Of a DNA stretch of 23,966 nucleotides, positions 7,292-16,078 are shown piece by piece. Position numbers and translations under genes: made by a program. Each line of letters begins with the position of its first letter. Positions within the stretch are counted from its first letter, which is position 1. The notes beneath the pieces were generated by a model. That model worked only from the letters and a program-made list of their open reading frames with translations, searched no databases and had not been told where the DNA came from. Source of the stretch: Deltaproteobacteria bacterium (GTDB taxonomy: Bacteria; Desulfobacterota; Syntrophia; Syntrophales; Smithellaceae); NCBI GenBank assembly GCA_019136325.1, contig JAGVUJ010000165.1, forward strand, positions 1 to 23,966, read 5' to 3'.

Positions 7292-8062
7292 ATGACCGGA
7301 AATCCGGATATGTCCATTGTCGTGCCGGTATTTGGAAGCGATATTACCCTTGCGCCTCTTTATCAGAGGACGGTTGCAGCGGTCAGCCCGGTTACGGAAA
7401 ATTTTGAAATGATCCTGGTCGATGACTGCGGACCGGGAAAACCATGGGAAATAATCGGCGCCTTGGCGAGGCAGGATTCCCGGGTGATCGGCCTGAAACT
7501 TGCGAAGAATTTCGGCCAGCACAGCGCGATTAAAGCCGGAGTGGATTTGGCACGCGGACAATGGATCGTTGTGATGGATTGTGATCTGCAGGACCGTCCC
7601 GAAGAAATTCCCCGCTTCTGGGACAAAACGCAGGAGGGCTGTGATGTGGTTGTCGGCCGTCGGTTGGAAAGGCAGGATGGAATTATGACGCGTATGTTTT
7701 CACGTATCTTTCACGGTCTTTTGAGATTGATGACCCGCCGACAGAGCGATGCGACTCAGTCCAATTTTGGCATTTATTCCCGGCGCGTTATCGATAAAAT
7801 CAACACATTGCCCGAGCAATCTTTTTACCTGCCCTTGCTGGTCAGGCGGGCGGGTTTCGATGTGACGCCCATTGACGTTGAGCACGATAAGCGACCCTAT
7901 GGGAAATCTGGCTATACGTTCAGCCGCAGATTATCGCTGGCTGTCGATATTCTTGCTTCGTCTTACGATTATCCGTTCAAAATGTTTCCTCTGTTCGGAT
8001 TTTTCAATCATTCCAGAAGGAAGCCTCTTTATGTGGTGAAAGAGCAGATCCGGATGATGTAA
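7292..8062 (+). CDS. GT2 family glycosyltransferase (polyprenyl-phosphate type) without C-terminal membrane anchor
   Basis: 256-residue family 2 glycosyltransferase of the dolichol/undecaprenyl-phosphate sugar transferase type (ArnC, GtrB, DPM1-like). These load a nucleotide-activated sugar onto polyprenyl phosphate on the cytoplasmic side of the membrane. Motifs: SIVVPVFG (8-15), VDDCGPG (43-49), LAKNFGQHSAIKAG (70-83), metal-binding DCDLQD (96-101), and GKSGYTFSRRL (204-214) before the amphipathic segment that leads to the membrane. Relatives usually have about 310-330 residues with two C-terminal membrane helices. This one stops soon after the first hydrophobic residues (PLFGFF), with a charged tail RRKPLYVVKEQIRMM, so the anchor is missing. 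No hydrophobic continuation appears in other frames before the next gene. The ATG at 7292 follows a G-rich Shine-Dalgarno. It is the first gene of a five-gene plus-strand run; the aminotransferase starts 88 nt later. Confidence 0.85.
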   Translation: MTGNPDMSIVVPVFGSDITLAPLYQRTVAAVSPVTENFEMILVDDCGPGKPWEIIGALARQDSRVIGLKLAKNFGQHSAIKAGVDLARGQWIVVMDCDLQDRPEEIPRFWDKTQEGCDVVVGRRLERQDGIMTRMFSRIFHGLLRLMTRRQSDATQSNFGIYSRRVIDKINTLPEQSFYLPLLVRRAGFDVTPIDVEHDKRPYGKSGYTFSRRLSLAVDILASSYDYPFKMFPLFGFFNHSRRKPLYVVKEQIRMM

Positions 8063-8150
8063 GGGAGCAATAAAGCTATTGCGTTTTGATCGCGCTGAAT
8101 CGGCCTGATCGTCTTGATGAAAATTGTGCCGGGGATGGAGAAGATGAATC

Positions 8151-9302
8151 GTGAAGGATAAAATCAAGATTCCTTTTAATAAGCCTTATATCGCAGATAA
8201 GGAACTTTATTATATTGGGCAGGCGGTGAGGGAGAACCATCATACTGCCGGCGACGGTCCCTTTACAAAAAAATGTCAGGCATGGCTGGAAAAAAAACTT
8301 CATTGCCGCAAAGCTCTTCTGACGCATTCGTGTACGGCCGCTCTGGAAATGTCGGCGATGCTGGCAGAGATTCAGCCCGGCGATGAAATCATCATGCCTT
8401 CATATACGTTTGTTTCCACGGCGAACTCCTTTGTCTTGCGGGGAGGCGTTCCGGTGTTCATCGATATCAGACCGGACACGCTCAATCTGGATGAGACGCT
8501 GATTGAGGCGGCGGTGACACCGCGCACCAGGGTTGTGGTGCCGGTTCATTATGCCGGTGTTCCCTGCGAAATGGATGTGATTTTGGATGTCGCCCGACGG
8601 CATAATCTGTTGGTGATTGAAGATGCGGCGCATAGTACCATGAACTCCTATCAGGGACAACGATTGGGAACCATCGGACATTTCGGAGCCTGTTCATTTC
8701 ACGAAACGAAAAACATGATTTCGGGGGAGGGCGGCGCGCTGCTGATCAATGATGAAACGTATTGCGAACGCGCGGAAATCATCCGGGAAAAAGGCACCAA
8801 TCGCAGTCAATTCATTCGGGAAGGACTGCGTCAATACACCTGGGTCGACATCGGATCTTCTTATCTGCCCAGCGATATCATTGCCGCATTTCTCTATGCC
8901 CAGATGGAGCGCGTCGATCAAGTGATTGCCCGGCGCAATGTGATTTATGATTTATATCGGAGGGGCTTGAGTCCGCTGGCCGAAAAAGGGTTGATCCGGT
9001 TGCCGCTCAAGCGCAACGCTGGTTTCAGCAATGGACACATTTTTTATATCATCACCGGATCGTTGAACGAAAGAATCGAACTGAGTGTGTTTTTGAAAGA
9101 CCGGGGGATAGAGGCTTTTTTCCATTACGTGCCGCTGCACGGCTCTCCTGCCGGTAAATTATACGGAAGAACCTGCGGCACCCTGGAGATAACGACCGGG
9201 ATCAGCGACTGTCTTTTGCGTTTGCCTCTCTACTACGAAATGACGGAAGAAGACGTTCAAACCGTTGTGAGTGCTATTATGGATTTTTATAAATCCCGTT
9301 GA
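8151..9302 (+). CDS. wecE: dTDP-4-amino-4,6-dideoxygalactose transaminase (WecE/RffA, DegT/DnrJ family)
   Basis: 383-residue PLP-dependent sugar aminotransferase. It is strikingly close to E. coli WecE over its whole length: CTAALEMSAML, IQPGDEIIMPSYTFVSTAN, VPVHYAGVPCEMD, EIIREKGTNRSQF, YTWVDIGSSYL and FHYVPLHGSPAG all have near-identical counterparts there. The PLP lysine is Lys187 in SFHETKN, and Asp158 (VIEDAA) would contact the PLP ring nitrogen. WecE transfers an amino group from glutamate to dTDP-4-keto-6-deoxyglucose, giving dTDP-4-amino-4,6-dideoxy-D-galactose (dTDP-Fuc4N). The start is GTG at 8151 with GGAG 10 nt upstream. The genes for dTDP-glucose synthesis (rmlA, rmlB) are not in the window. 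A WecD-like acetyltransferase two genes downstream would complete dTDP-Fuc4NAc. Confidence 0.88.
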   Translation: MKDKIKIPFNKPYIADKELYYIGQAVRENHHTAGDGPFTKKCQAWLEKKLHCRKALLTHSCTAALEMSAMLAEIQPGDEIIMPSYTFVSTANSFVLRGGVPVFIDIRPDTLNLDETLIEAAVTPRTRVVVPVHYAGVPCEMDVILDVARRHNLLVIEDAAHSTMNSYQGQRLGTIGHFGACSFHETKNMISGEGGALLINDETYCERAEIIREKGTNRSQFIREGLRQYTWVDIGSSYLPSDIIAAFLYAQMERVDQVIARRNVIYDLYRRGLSPLAEKGLIRLPLKRNAGFSNGHIFYIITGSLNERIELSVFLKDRGIEAFFHYVPLHGSPAGKLYGRTCGTLEITTGISDCLLRLPLYYEMTEEDVQTVVSAIMDFYKSR

Positions 9303-9367
9303 TTAAACGATGCGATGTCCGGTCAATAAATTTTTATTTTAAGCGGCATCAGGTGGAAAACCGACAT

Positions 9368-11266
9368 ATGGGAGAACGAAAAGACGACAGAAGGGAATCC
9401 GCCATTGCAGGTAAGGACACCCGACAACATCCTGCATGGGTATCTTCTTTTTTTGATTATTCTGAGAAAATTTCAGCATCGGTCCATTTGAGGTGGTTCA
9501 TTCTATCGCTCCTGCCGGTTTTGATTTTGCTGAAATATCCGGTGGACAGAATCGATTATGATTTATGGTGGCAGATGGCGCACGGGAAATATTATCTCGA
9601 TCACCATACGCTGAAAATTGATCTTTCGATGTTTTCCTGGACGCCCACGGATCCCGACTGGATTTACAATACCTGCCTGGGCAGCATCGCCATCTACTTT
9701 TTTTATCATTTCATGGGCGGATTCGGATTATGGCTGTTTCAATGGCTGGTCTTCGCCGGAATCTTTCTTGCCTTTTACCTCTTTCTTCGACTGATAAAGC
9801 AGCCTCGCGATATAACCAGCATGACGATGATTGCCGCGGTTTTTATGGCTTGCTCCATATCCTGCCGTTATTACAAGCCGGAGCTGTTTTCGGCACTTTT
9901 ATTCTGCTGGACGGTATTTATATTTTTTTATATCAAGATCCGCGGAAGCAAATATCTCGTTTATCTCTATCCGCTGATCTTTGCTTTGTGGGTCAATTTG
10001 CACGGTGCGTTCGTCGTCGGAATTGTTTTCCTGGCCATGGCTTTTGCCGGTGAAATGCTTAACCGGATTGTTTTCCCAGGGAAATCGTTGACTACCGGAT
10101 TTCTGATTCATTTTGGAACAGCCCTTCTGCTTTCCGGGATTGCCACGTTGCTGAATCCTTACGGCATAGATTATTTAAAGAACCTCTTCCCGACGATCAT
10201 GAACGCTATCGGCGTGGGAGATTATTCCGGTCCGTATGACAAGTTTGTTCTGGCTTACGCGAGTCTCTGGCCTTATTTGAAGACCATGGGACCTGAATTT
10301 TTCGGTGTCGGAATGACGGCCTGGATATTGACGCTGATGATTTTGTGTCTGGCGGGTCTGGTGGTTTATGAATGGATCAAACATCAGTCGTGTGATTTTA
10401 CTTTATGGATCGTCAGCCTGGCTTTGTACTGGAAGGGTATGGAAACAAGCCGGGCATCCTATTTTCTCCCGATTGTATTTTTTTTCATCTTTTTCTATCT
10501 GCTGATTCATCGGCTGAAACTTGTCCGGTTCAGCGGCAGAACAACCGTTTTTGCCATCCTTGTTTTTATCTTCTTTTTTGCAGCGGTTTCATTCTTTAAC
10601 ATCAGATACGGTGCGGATAACAAGTGGTTCGGACGGGATCTTGACGGTTTTGTGCCGGTTAAAGAAGTGGCGTTCCTGAAAAAATACAAACTGGAGGGGC
10701 CGATATTCAATGATTATGTGATCGGCGGTTATCTGACATGGGCTTTATATCCGGATTATAAAGTTTTCATTGATCCTCGTGGCGGTCTGTACAATAATCA
10801 GGTGTTTCCCGATTACATGGAATTTACCATGAGACGTGTAACCAGGGATGATATACGCCGCTTCAGGGGAAAGTATCCTTTTAAAATTGCTATTCTTCAT
10901 TATCGGCAAATGGCTCTTATTTTTGATTTTTTGCAGTCCGGAGACGAATGGCGGTTGTTGTATTTTGAAAAAAATGCCGCCATCCTGATTCATAAATCAT
11001 TGTTGCCTGTTATTCAGACGACAGCCGGGAATGAAAGTCTGAGCCCTGTGCGTTTTAAGCATGTCAGGAATCCTGAAATCCTTATTAATGTTTTTAATTT
11101 TTATGTCCGGCTCGATCCGAAAGCCGCAAGATATATTTATTATGTCTTTAAAAGAAATGTCAGTGATTACTTTAAACTGAAAAACGATATTTTGACAGCG
11201 ATGGACTCCGAAATCCGCGTGAAGGAAAATGAGCTCCGGGAAAGAGCCCGCTGGCTTTCTCCGTGA
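9368..11266 (+). CDS. Large polytopic membrane protein, GT-C-like, function unknown (paralogue 1)
   Basis: 632 residues with about 10-12 hydrophobic helices from residue 41 to about 410, then a soluble C-terminal domain of about 220 residues. The first extracytoplasmic loop carries DYDLWWQMAHGKYYL (63-77), an Asp-rich first loop like that of GT-C lipid-linked sugar transferases. Other conserved blocks are YKPELFS (169-175), WVNLHGAF (208-215), LNPYG (262-266), GPIFNDYVIGGYL (444-456) and YPDYKVFIDPRGGLY (461-475). Proteins with these blocks are widespread and uncharacterised. A glycosyltransferase role is inferred from topology and from neighbouring amino-sugar genes. The ATG at 9368 is chosen over a TTG at 9299: it follows AGGTGG (9351-9356), and its N terminus MGER matches MGEK of the paralogue at 12203. 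The closest relative in the window is that paralogue. Confidence 0.7.
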   Translation: MGERKDDRRESAIAGKDTRQHPAWVSSFFDYSEKISASVHLRWFILSLLPVLILLKYPVDRIDYDLWWQMAHGKYYLDHHTLKIDLSMFSWTPTDPDWIYNTCLGSIAIYFFYHFMGGFGLWLFQWLVFAGIFLAFYLFLRLIKQPRDITSMTMIAAVFMACSISCRYYKPELFSALLFCWTVFIFFYIKIRGSKYLVYLYPLIFALWVNLHGAFVVGIVFLAMAFAGEMLNRIVFPGKSLTTGFLIHFGTALLLSGIATLLNPYGIDYLKNLFPTIMNAIGVGDYSGPYDKFVLAYASLWPYLKTMGPEFFGVGMTAWILTLMILCLAGLVVYEWIKHQSCDFTLWIVSLALYWKGMETSRASYFLPIVFFFIFFYLLIHRLKLVRFSGRTTVFAILVFIFFFAAVSFFNIRYGADNKWFGRDLDGFVPVKEVAFLKKYKLEGPIFNDYVIGGYLTWALYPDYKVFIDPRGGLYNNQVFPDYMEFTMRRVTRDDIRRFRGKYPFKIAILHYRQMALIFDFLQSGDEWRLLYFEKNAAILIHKSLLPVIQTTAGNESLSPVRFKHVRNPEILINVFNFYVRLDPKAARYIYYVFKRNVSDYFKLKNDILTAMDSEIRVKENELRERARWLSP

Positions 11267-11388
11267 AAGATTTAAAAAGATCATTGCATGATTCAGAAAA
11301 TATTTCTTTACATATCATTGAAACATGTACATATGAGCATCAAAATTCATTTTAAGAGCGCAAACATGTCCCATCTTGCGGAGGATCC

Positions 11389-12129
11389 ATGAGCCCAGCC
11401 ACATTCGGCGTATTAATTTCGAATATCGATCAGGAACGTTTCGGTATGAAGACGGCCAGAGCGGTGGACCTGACCACTACCGATCTCCCCTTTGTGCTGG
11501 ATTTCTGCGTCAATCATGAAGTAAAACTTTTGATTGCGCGCTGCAGCATATCCGATCTTGATGCGGCACAATCCATGGAAAAAAAGGGCTTCCTGTTGAT
11601 GGACACGCTTGTTTATTACACGTTTGATCTTATCCGACGACCAACGCCACCCGCCAACTGCAAGGTAAATTTCAGACCGATACGGGCCGGTGAAGAGCCG
11701 GCGATAGAAAGGGTGGCTGTGGAATCCTTTCGCGGTTACTTTGGACATTATCACGCCGATAAAAAACTGGATAACGATCAATGCGATGAAGTTTACGTTG
11801 ATTGGGCAAAAAAAGCGTGCACGGCCAAGGGGGCCGATGAAAATTTTCTCGTGGCCGACATTCAAGACAAAATCGTTGCTTTTGGCGTCTTCAGACTCAA
11901 CAGTCTCGACGAAGGGGAGTTGTTCCTGGGGGGAATCCACCCTGAATACCAGGGACGGGGCATTTATCAATCTTTTTTACACAGAGCCGTGGATTGGTGC
12001 CTGTCGAAAAACGCTAAAAGAATGATTATTTCAACCCAGCTTAATAATGTCGCCGTACAGAAAGTTCTGACGAAATTCGGATTTGAAATCACCAGGGGAT
12101 GCTATACATTCCACAAATGGTTTGATTAG
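11389..12129 (+). CDS. GNAT acetyltransferase, WecD-like (probable dTDP-Fuc4N acetyltransferase)
   Basis: 246-residue GNAT-fold acyltransferase. The N-terminal part (residues 1-90) has the layout of E. coli WecD: a segment with FG followed by an aliphatic strand (ERFGMKTARAVDL, 16-28), then KLLIARCSISDLDAAQSMEKKGF (split at 46-68), comparable with WecD's KIAASNTGELDALQQLGF. The GNAT domain follows, with acetyl-CoA-binding motif IHPEYQGRGIY (183-193) and the later element LNNVAVQKVLTKFGFE. WecD acetylates dTDP-4-amino-4,6-dideoxygalactose, the product of WecE, and a wecE gene lies two genes upstream. The start is ATG at 11389 with GGAGG only 4 nt away; the next in-frame ATG would remove the conserved FG element. 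The WecD assignment is by eye, and a related sugar N-acyltransferase is possible. Confidence 0.68.
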   Translation: MSPATFGVLISNIDQERFGMKTARAVDLTTTDLPFVLDFCVNHEVKLLIARCSISDLDAAQSMEKKGFLLMDTLVYYTFDLIRRPTPPANCKVNFRPIRAGEEPAIERVAVESFRGYFGHYHADKKLDNDQCDEVYVDWAKKACTAKGADENFLVADIQDKIVAFGVFRLNSLDEGELFLGGIHPEYQGRGIYQSFLHRAVDWCLSKNAKRMIISTQLNNVAVQKVLTKFGFEITRGCYTFHKWFD

Positions 12130-12202
12130 CGCTTTGCGATCTGGTGCCTAAGGAACGTATAAAGGGAAATAACAATAAAGATTTCTCGCTATCTGGAGTC
12201 GT

Positions 12203-14080
12203 ATGGGTGAAAAGGAAATAATCCCCGCGAACGATTTGTTCGGGAATCAACGTCAGAAAGCCGACAACCGGCCGTCGATAACCTCTACCTTGATCGCCGT
12301 TTCTGAAAAACTGGCCGCTTTTTCAGGTCTAACGTGGCTGGCGGCCGTTTTATTGCCCGTTCTGATTTTTCTGGCCTATCCGCTGCCGCGCGGCGATTAT
12401 GACTTATGGTGGCAAATGGCGCTCGGCAAATATTATTTAACTCATCAGACCCCGGTCGTTGATCACTCGATCTTTTCCTGGACGCCATCGGATCCCGGCT
12501 GGATCTATAACACATTTTTGGGCAGCATCATTATTTACGTGATGTATAGCTGGATGGGCGGGTTCGGATTGTGGTTGTTTCAATGGCTGATCTTCCTGGG
12601 TATTTTTCTTTCTTTTTATGTTTTTCTGCGTCTGATCGGTCATCGTCTGGACATTACCGCCATCACCCTGATTGCCGCTGTCGGTTTATCCTGCACCGCC
12701 TCCTGCAGTTTTTATAAACCTGAATTGTTTTCTCCGCTGATTCTTGCCTGGATGGGCGTCATTTTTCTTTTTGCCAAATTGCGTCATCAGAAATTCATTT
12801 TCTATCTTTACCCCGTGATTTTTTCCGTCTGGGTTAATCTGCACGGCGCATTTCTTCTGGGCTTTTGTTTCCTGGCCTGCATTTCTTTAGGCGAGATTCT
12901 CAACAGTTTTCTTTTTCCGAAACAAGCATGCTCTGTTAATGAAATAACGCATTTGATCATCGCCTGTTTTTTATCGTTTGCAGCTATTTTCATTAACCCG
13001 TACGGGATCAACTATCTTTTGAGCATCTATCATGGGGTAACGTCCGAAGCGCTGGCGATGAACACCAATTATATACAAGCCTATGTCAGCCTCTGGCCTC
13101 ATCTTAAGGATATACATGAGATGGATATCTCCTTTTATAAAATGGGTCGCATTGCCTTGATTATGGCCGCGATGATATTTGTGCTGGCCGGTCTTTTTGT
13201 CTATGAATTCATGAAAAAAAGATCTGTCGATTTTTCATTTTTGCTTCTTGTGATTGCCACATTTATCGGAAGCATGTGGGTTGTCAGAACGACGTATATG
13301 TTTCCTCTGGTGTTTTTTTTCACATTCTTTTATCTCCTGTATCGGTCAGGCATTACCCGGATTTCAGAGAGGTTCACCCTCCTGTCCCTGATTATTTTTA
13401 TTTTGTTATTTGCTAATGTCTCCTATTTTACAGTGAGATATGGCGCCGGTGAAAAGTGGTTCGGGGCCGGACTGGACGACCGTGTTCCCGTCCGGGAAAC
13501 GGCTTTTCTAAAGAAGTACAAACTGCCGGGGCCTATCTTTAACGATTACCTGATCGGCGGCTATCTGATCTGGGCGCTTTATCCCGATTACAAGGTTTTC
13601 ATCGACCCGCGACTCGTTCCGTACTATAAACAGGTTGCTCCCGATTATTGGGAGTTGGAAAAAAGGGTGCCTACCGCTGAAGATATCATCCGTTTTAACG
13701 AGCGATATCCCTTTAAAACGGCAATTATCCACTACAAAAGACTTTATCTGATCTTTGATTTTTTGAAAGCCGGATGGAAACTGGTGTATTTCGAAAAAAA
13801 CGCCGCTATTCTGGTTCATCAATCAGTTCTTTCCCGTATTCCGCCGGAAGTTCAAACCGTTGATCTGGGGCCGATGCGTTTTAAAGATGTGACGGATCCG
13901 GAAGTGCTGCTGAATGTTTTCAGCATTTACGTGAACGTTTACCCGGAGGCGAGCCCGGCTATTTATGATATTTACAGGAAAAACGTCAGTGTCTGGTTCA
14001 AGCCCAGAGCGGAACATCTCCGGGCAATGGAAGACGATATGAAGCAGGCGCGATTCATGCGGTTTCAAAAGAAATTATAA
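12203..14080 (+). CDS. Large polytopic membrane protein, GT-C-like, function unknown (paralogue 2)
   Basis: 625-residue paralogue of the protein at 9368-11266, colinear throughout. Shared blocks include DYDLWWQMALGKYYL (65-79), WTPSDPGWIYNT, GGFGLWLFQWL, YKPELFSPL, VWVNLHGAF, GPIFNDYLIGGYLIWALYP and DYKVFIDPR, followed by a similar soluble C-terminal domain ending in a basic tail. It has about 10-12 membrane helices. Sequence outside these blocks has drifted strongly, so the duplication is not recent. As with paralogue 1, function is unknown; a lipid-linked-sugar transferase in the GT-C class is a hypothesis from topology, the Asp-Trp-Trp first-loop motif and context. The ATG at 12203 follows GGAG with short spacing. 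The gene ends the plus-strand cluster, 40 nt before the convergent stop of the FadL-like gene; no terminator hairpin is visible. Confidence 0.7.
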   Translation: MGEKEIIPANDLFGNQRQKADNRPSITSTLIAVSEKLAAFSGLTWLAAVLLPVLIFLAYPLPRGDYDLWWQMALGKYYLTHQTPVVDHSIFSWTPSDPGWIYNTFLGSIIIYVMYSWMGGFGLWLFQWLIFLGIFLSFYVFLRLIGHRLDITAITLIAAVGLSCTASCSFYKPELFSPLILAWMGVIFLFAKLRHQKFIFYLYPVIFSVWVNLHGAFLLGFCFLACISLGEILNSFLFPKQACSVNEITHLIIACFLSFAAIFINPYGINYLLSIYHGVTSEALAMNTNYIQAYVSLWPHLKDIHEMDISFYKMGRIALIMAAMIFVLAGLFVYEFMKKRSVDFSFLLLVIATFIGSMWVVRTTYMFPLVFFFTFFYLLYRSGITRISERFTLLSLIIFILLFANVSYFTVRYGAGEKWFGAGLDDRVPVRETAFLKKYKLPGPIFNDYLIGGYLIWALYPDYKVFIDPRLVPYYKQVAPDYWELEKRVPTAEDIIRFNERYPFKTAIIHYKRLYLIFDFLKAGWKLVYFEKNAAILVHQSVLSRIPPEVQTVDLGPMRFKDVTDPEVLLNVFSIYVNVYPEASPAIYDIYRKNVSVWFKPRAEHLRAMEDDMKQARFMRFQKKL

Positions 14081-14120
14081 GCACCGATGCCTCTGCGTCA
14101 GCCCGGTTGCGTAATGAATG

Positions 14121-15974
14121 TTACTCGCTGTCTTCAATAAAATAGTATTTATTTTTATAACGCATATTATTGATAAAACCGACTGACGAATCCAGCGGTT
14201 CCTTAAGATCAACAACTTTGCCTTTCGAAGACCCGAATTTAAATGGCAGTAAACCGAACACCAGATCGGTGACCAGATGAAGGGGCATCGTGGCCTTGAC
14301 GGATCCCATGTAGACCGAGACTTTCTCATCGAAACTCAATCCCCTGTATGAGGTGTTCAGTCCGTCTCCCAGCGTATAGGAATTCATGTTCTTACTGCTT
14401 CCGGGTTCAATCATGTGCGATCTGCTGATCATGTAGCCCAGGGCAAGATCGATATCAATATCCTTCCATTTGATGCCCATTCCTGCGCCGAAATAATCTA
14501 CCGTGGGCAGAGCATACATTAAATCGTAATATTCATCGATCGTGGACGAGACCCTGTTTTCGTAGCCGGCGCGAAGCTGGAGCCAATCCAGCAGTTGATA
14601 TTCCGCCGCTATTCCCCAGTTCAGCGTGTCTTTGAATTGTCTGGCCACCTTCATGTTATAGGCTCCTCCGCTATAACCCATGAATTTGGCCATCTGGAGA
14701 AACTGAATCTTCTGATCGAATTTGAGATCATTTTCCTTGACAGCGGACCATTCCGCCCAATGCAGTTCACCTAAAAGAGAAAGTCGTTTTGTCGGCTTAA
14801 GCTTTAGTCCAAAGTTGACGATTTGCGGAAATTCCAATGTCGTTGAAACGGTGCCGGTCTGTTCTTCCGTTGCCGAGTAAGGCAGATCGAAAATGATCGA
14901 TGAAATCTGCATGACGGCCGTGCTTCCCGCCCATTCCGTCATCCTTTGCCAGTCTTCACCGTATTTCAAACTGAATTTTCCGGATACATTGGATTTAATG
15001 GCGCTCTGATAACAAAGTCCCAGTGATACCCAGTCAAACGGTTCCCAAAGAACGCCTAAATTATAAGAAGGAGAAAAATCATCTCTTAAATTGAGGGACA
15101 AATCTCCGATGTTATCGTAAACGCCGATACCTCCGGCAAAAAGAGGAAGGGGCACGGTGACATCAAAAAGAGGATTGGCCATGCCCTGGGTTGCATCACC
15201 CAGAATTTTGGTTATGTTTACAATTTCATTGGGCCCCCTCATTTTGAGTTCCAGTCCCATTGCGGTCTGTCCGATCCCCAACGAAGCGCCGACCGACAGG
15301 TTGTTGTTAATTCTGTAACTGACCGCCGGGGCGGCATAAACCAGATGCTGCAAATAAACGGATTTTGCGCCGTACATTGCCGGATCGTCATCGCCGTATT
15401 CCCAGCCACCGGCATACTGGGCATAGGTGGTGTAGCCGAATGTCCACTTCGACCCCGGGCTCCGGTGCGATACGCCGAAAATCGGTCCCGCCAGCGCAGA
15501 AAGCGTATCGTTCATAATGGGAATATACACGCGTCCGGTGCTGGTTTTGCTTTCTTTTCCGGCAATCGGATCCACAAGCAAATTCCCCTGATAATCATGA
15601 AACCCCTGATGATTGGGATCCGTTTCAAATTTTCCTGTTTTGATCATTACAACGGGCGTAATGCCTAAACTGATGTAGTTCCCGTTACCCATCAGAGAGA
15701 GTCCCGCGGGGTTATAATGAATGGACATGATGCCGCCGGGATCGGCCGTCACATTGTTGGCCAGTGAAATGGCTCTGGTGTCAATAGCCATGGATTCATT
15801 GAAAGCGCCTTCCGCCTGAGGCAAATGGAAAAATAGAACAGCCGCTGACGTCACGCATAGGGTTCCGACAAGCATGTTTACGTGAAACTTGTTGAACCTG
15901 AAAATTTTGAACAATACCGATGATAATAATGGCAGATGGGCAATAAACGTTTTGATTTTTGAAATTTTAGTCAT
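14121..15974 (-). CDS. Outer-membrane transport protein, OmpP1/FadL/TodX family
   Basis: 617-residue outer-membrane barrel of the FadL/TodX family, which takes up long-chain fatty acids or aromatic hydrocarbons. After a long, partly charged N-terminal region and a hydrophobic stretch (MLVGTLCVTSAAVLFF, 34-49) ending near AEG, the mature part begins AFNESMAIDTRAISLANNV and continues with IHYNPAGLSLMGNG, the family's NPAGL signature. The rest is rich in alternating beta-strand sequence, including GELHWAEW, LQLRAGYENR and DYFGAGMGIKW. It is clearly longer than E. coli FadL (about 446). The ATG at 15974 follows GGGGAG with 8-nt spacing, so the long signal region is probably real, although an internal ATG (15875) would give a more ordinary signal peptide. 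It lies downstream of another barrel gene in the same orientation. Substrate unknown; the nearby ligase and thiolase make an acid or aromatic plausible. Confidence 0.82.
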   Translation of the reverse strand: MTKISKIKTFIAHLPLLSSVLFKIFRFNKFHVNMLVGTLCVTSAAVLFFHLPQAEGAFNESMAIDTRAISLANNVTADPGGIMSIHYNPAGLSLMGNGNYISLGITPVVMIKTGKFETDPNHQGFHDYQGNLLVDPIAGKESKTSTGRVYIPIMNDTLSALAGPIFGVSHRSPGSKWTFGYTTYAQYAGGWEYGDDDPAMYGAKSVYLQHLVYAAPAVSYRINNNLSVGASLGIGQTAMGLELKMRGPNEIVNITKILGDATQGMANPLFDVTVPLPLFAGGIGVYDNIGDLSLNLRDDFSPSYNLGVLWEPFDWVSLGLCYQSAIKSNVSGKFSLKYGEDWQRMTEWAGSTAVMQISSIIFDLPYSATEEQTGTVSTTLEFPQIVNFGLKLKPTKRLSLLGELHWAEWSAVKENDLKFDQKIQFLQMAKFMGYSGGAYNMKVARQFKDTLNWGIAAEYQLLDWLQLRAGYENRVSSTIDEYYDLMYALPTVDYFGAGMGIKWKDIDIDLALGYMISRSHMIEPGSSKNMNSYTLGDGLNTSYRGLSFDEKVSVYMGSVKATMPLHLVTDLVFGLLPFKFGSSKGKVVDLKEPLDSSVGFINNMRYKNKYYFIEDSE

Positions 15975-16078
15975 TATTACTGCTCCCCCATTTTTGTATT
16001 ATAATCAAGCTTTAAAACCGCTTTTTACTAACCGATACAATAAAATATAAAATAAAAAACCCTTATTTTTTAAAAAGT

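Noticed and set aside
8063..8150. Frameshifted remainder of the GT2 membrane anchor
   Set aside because: All three forward frames were read; none encodes a hydrophobic helix, so this is not a simple frameshift.
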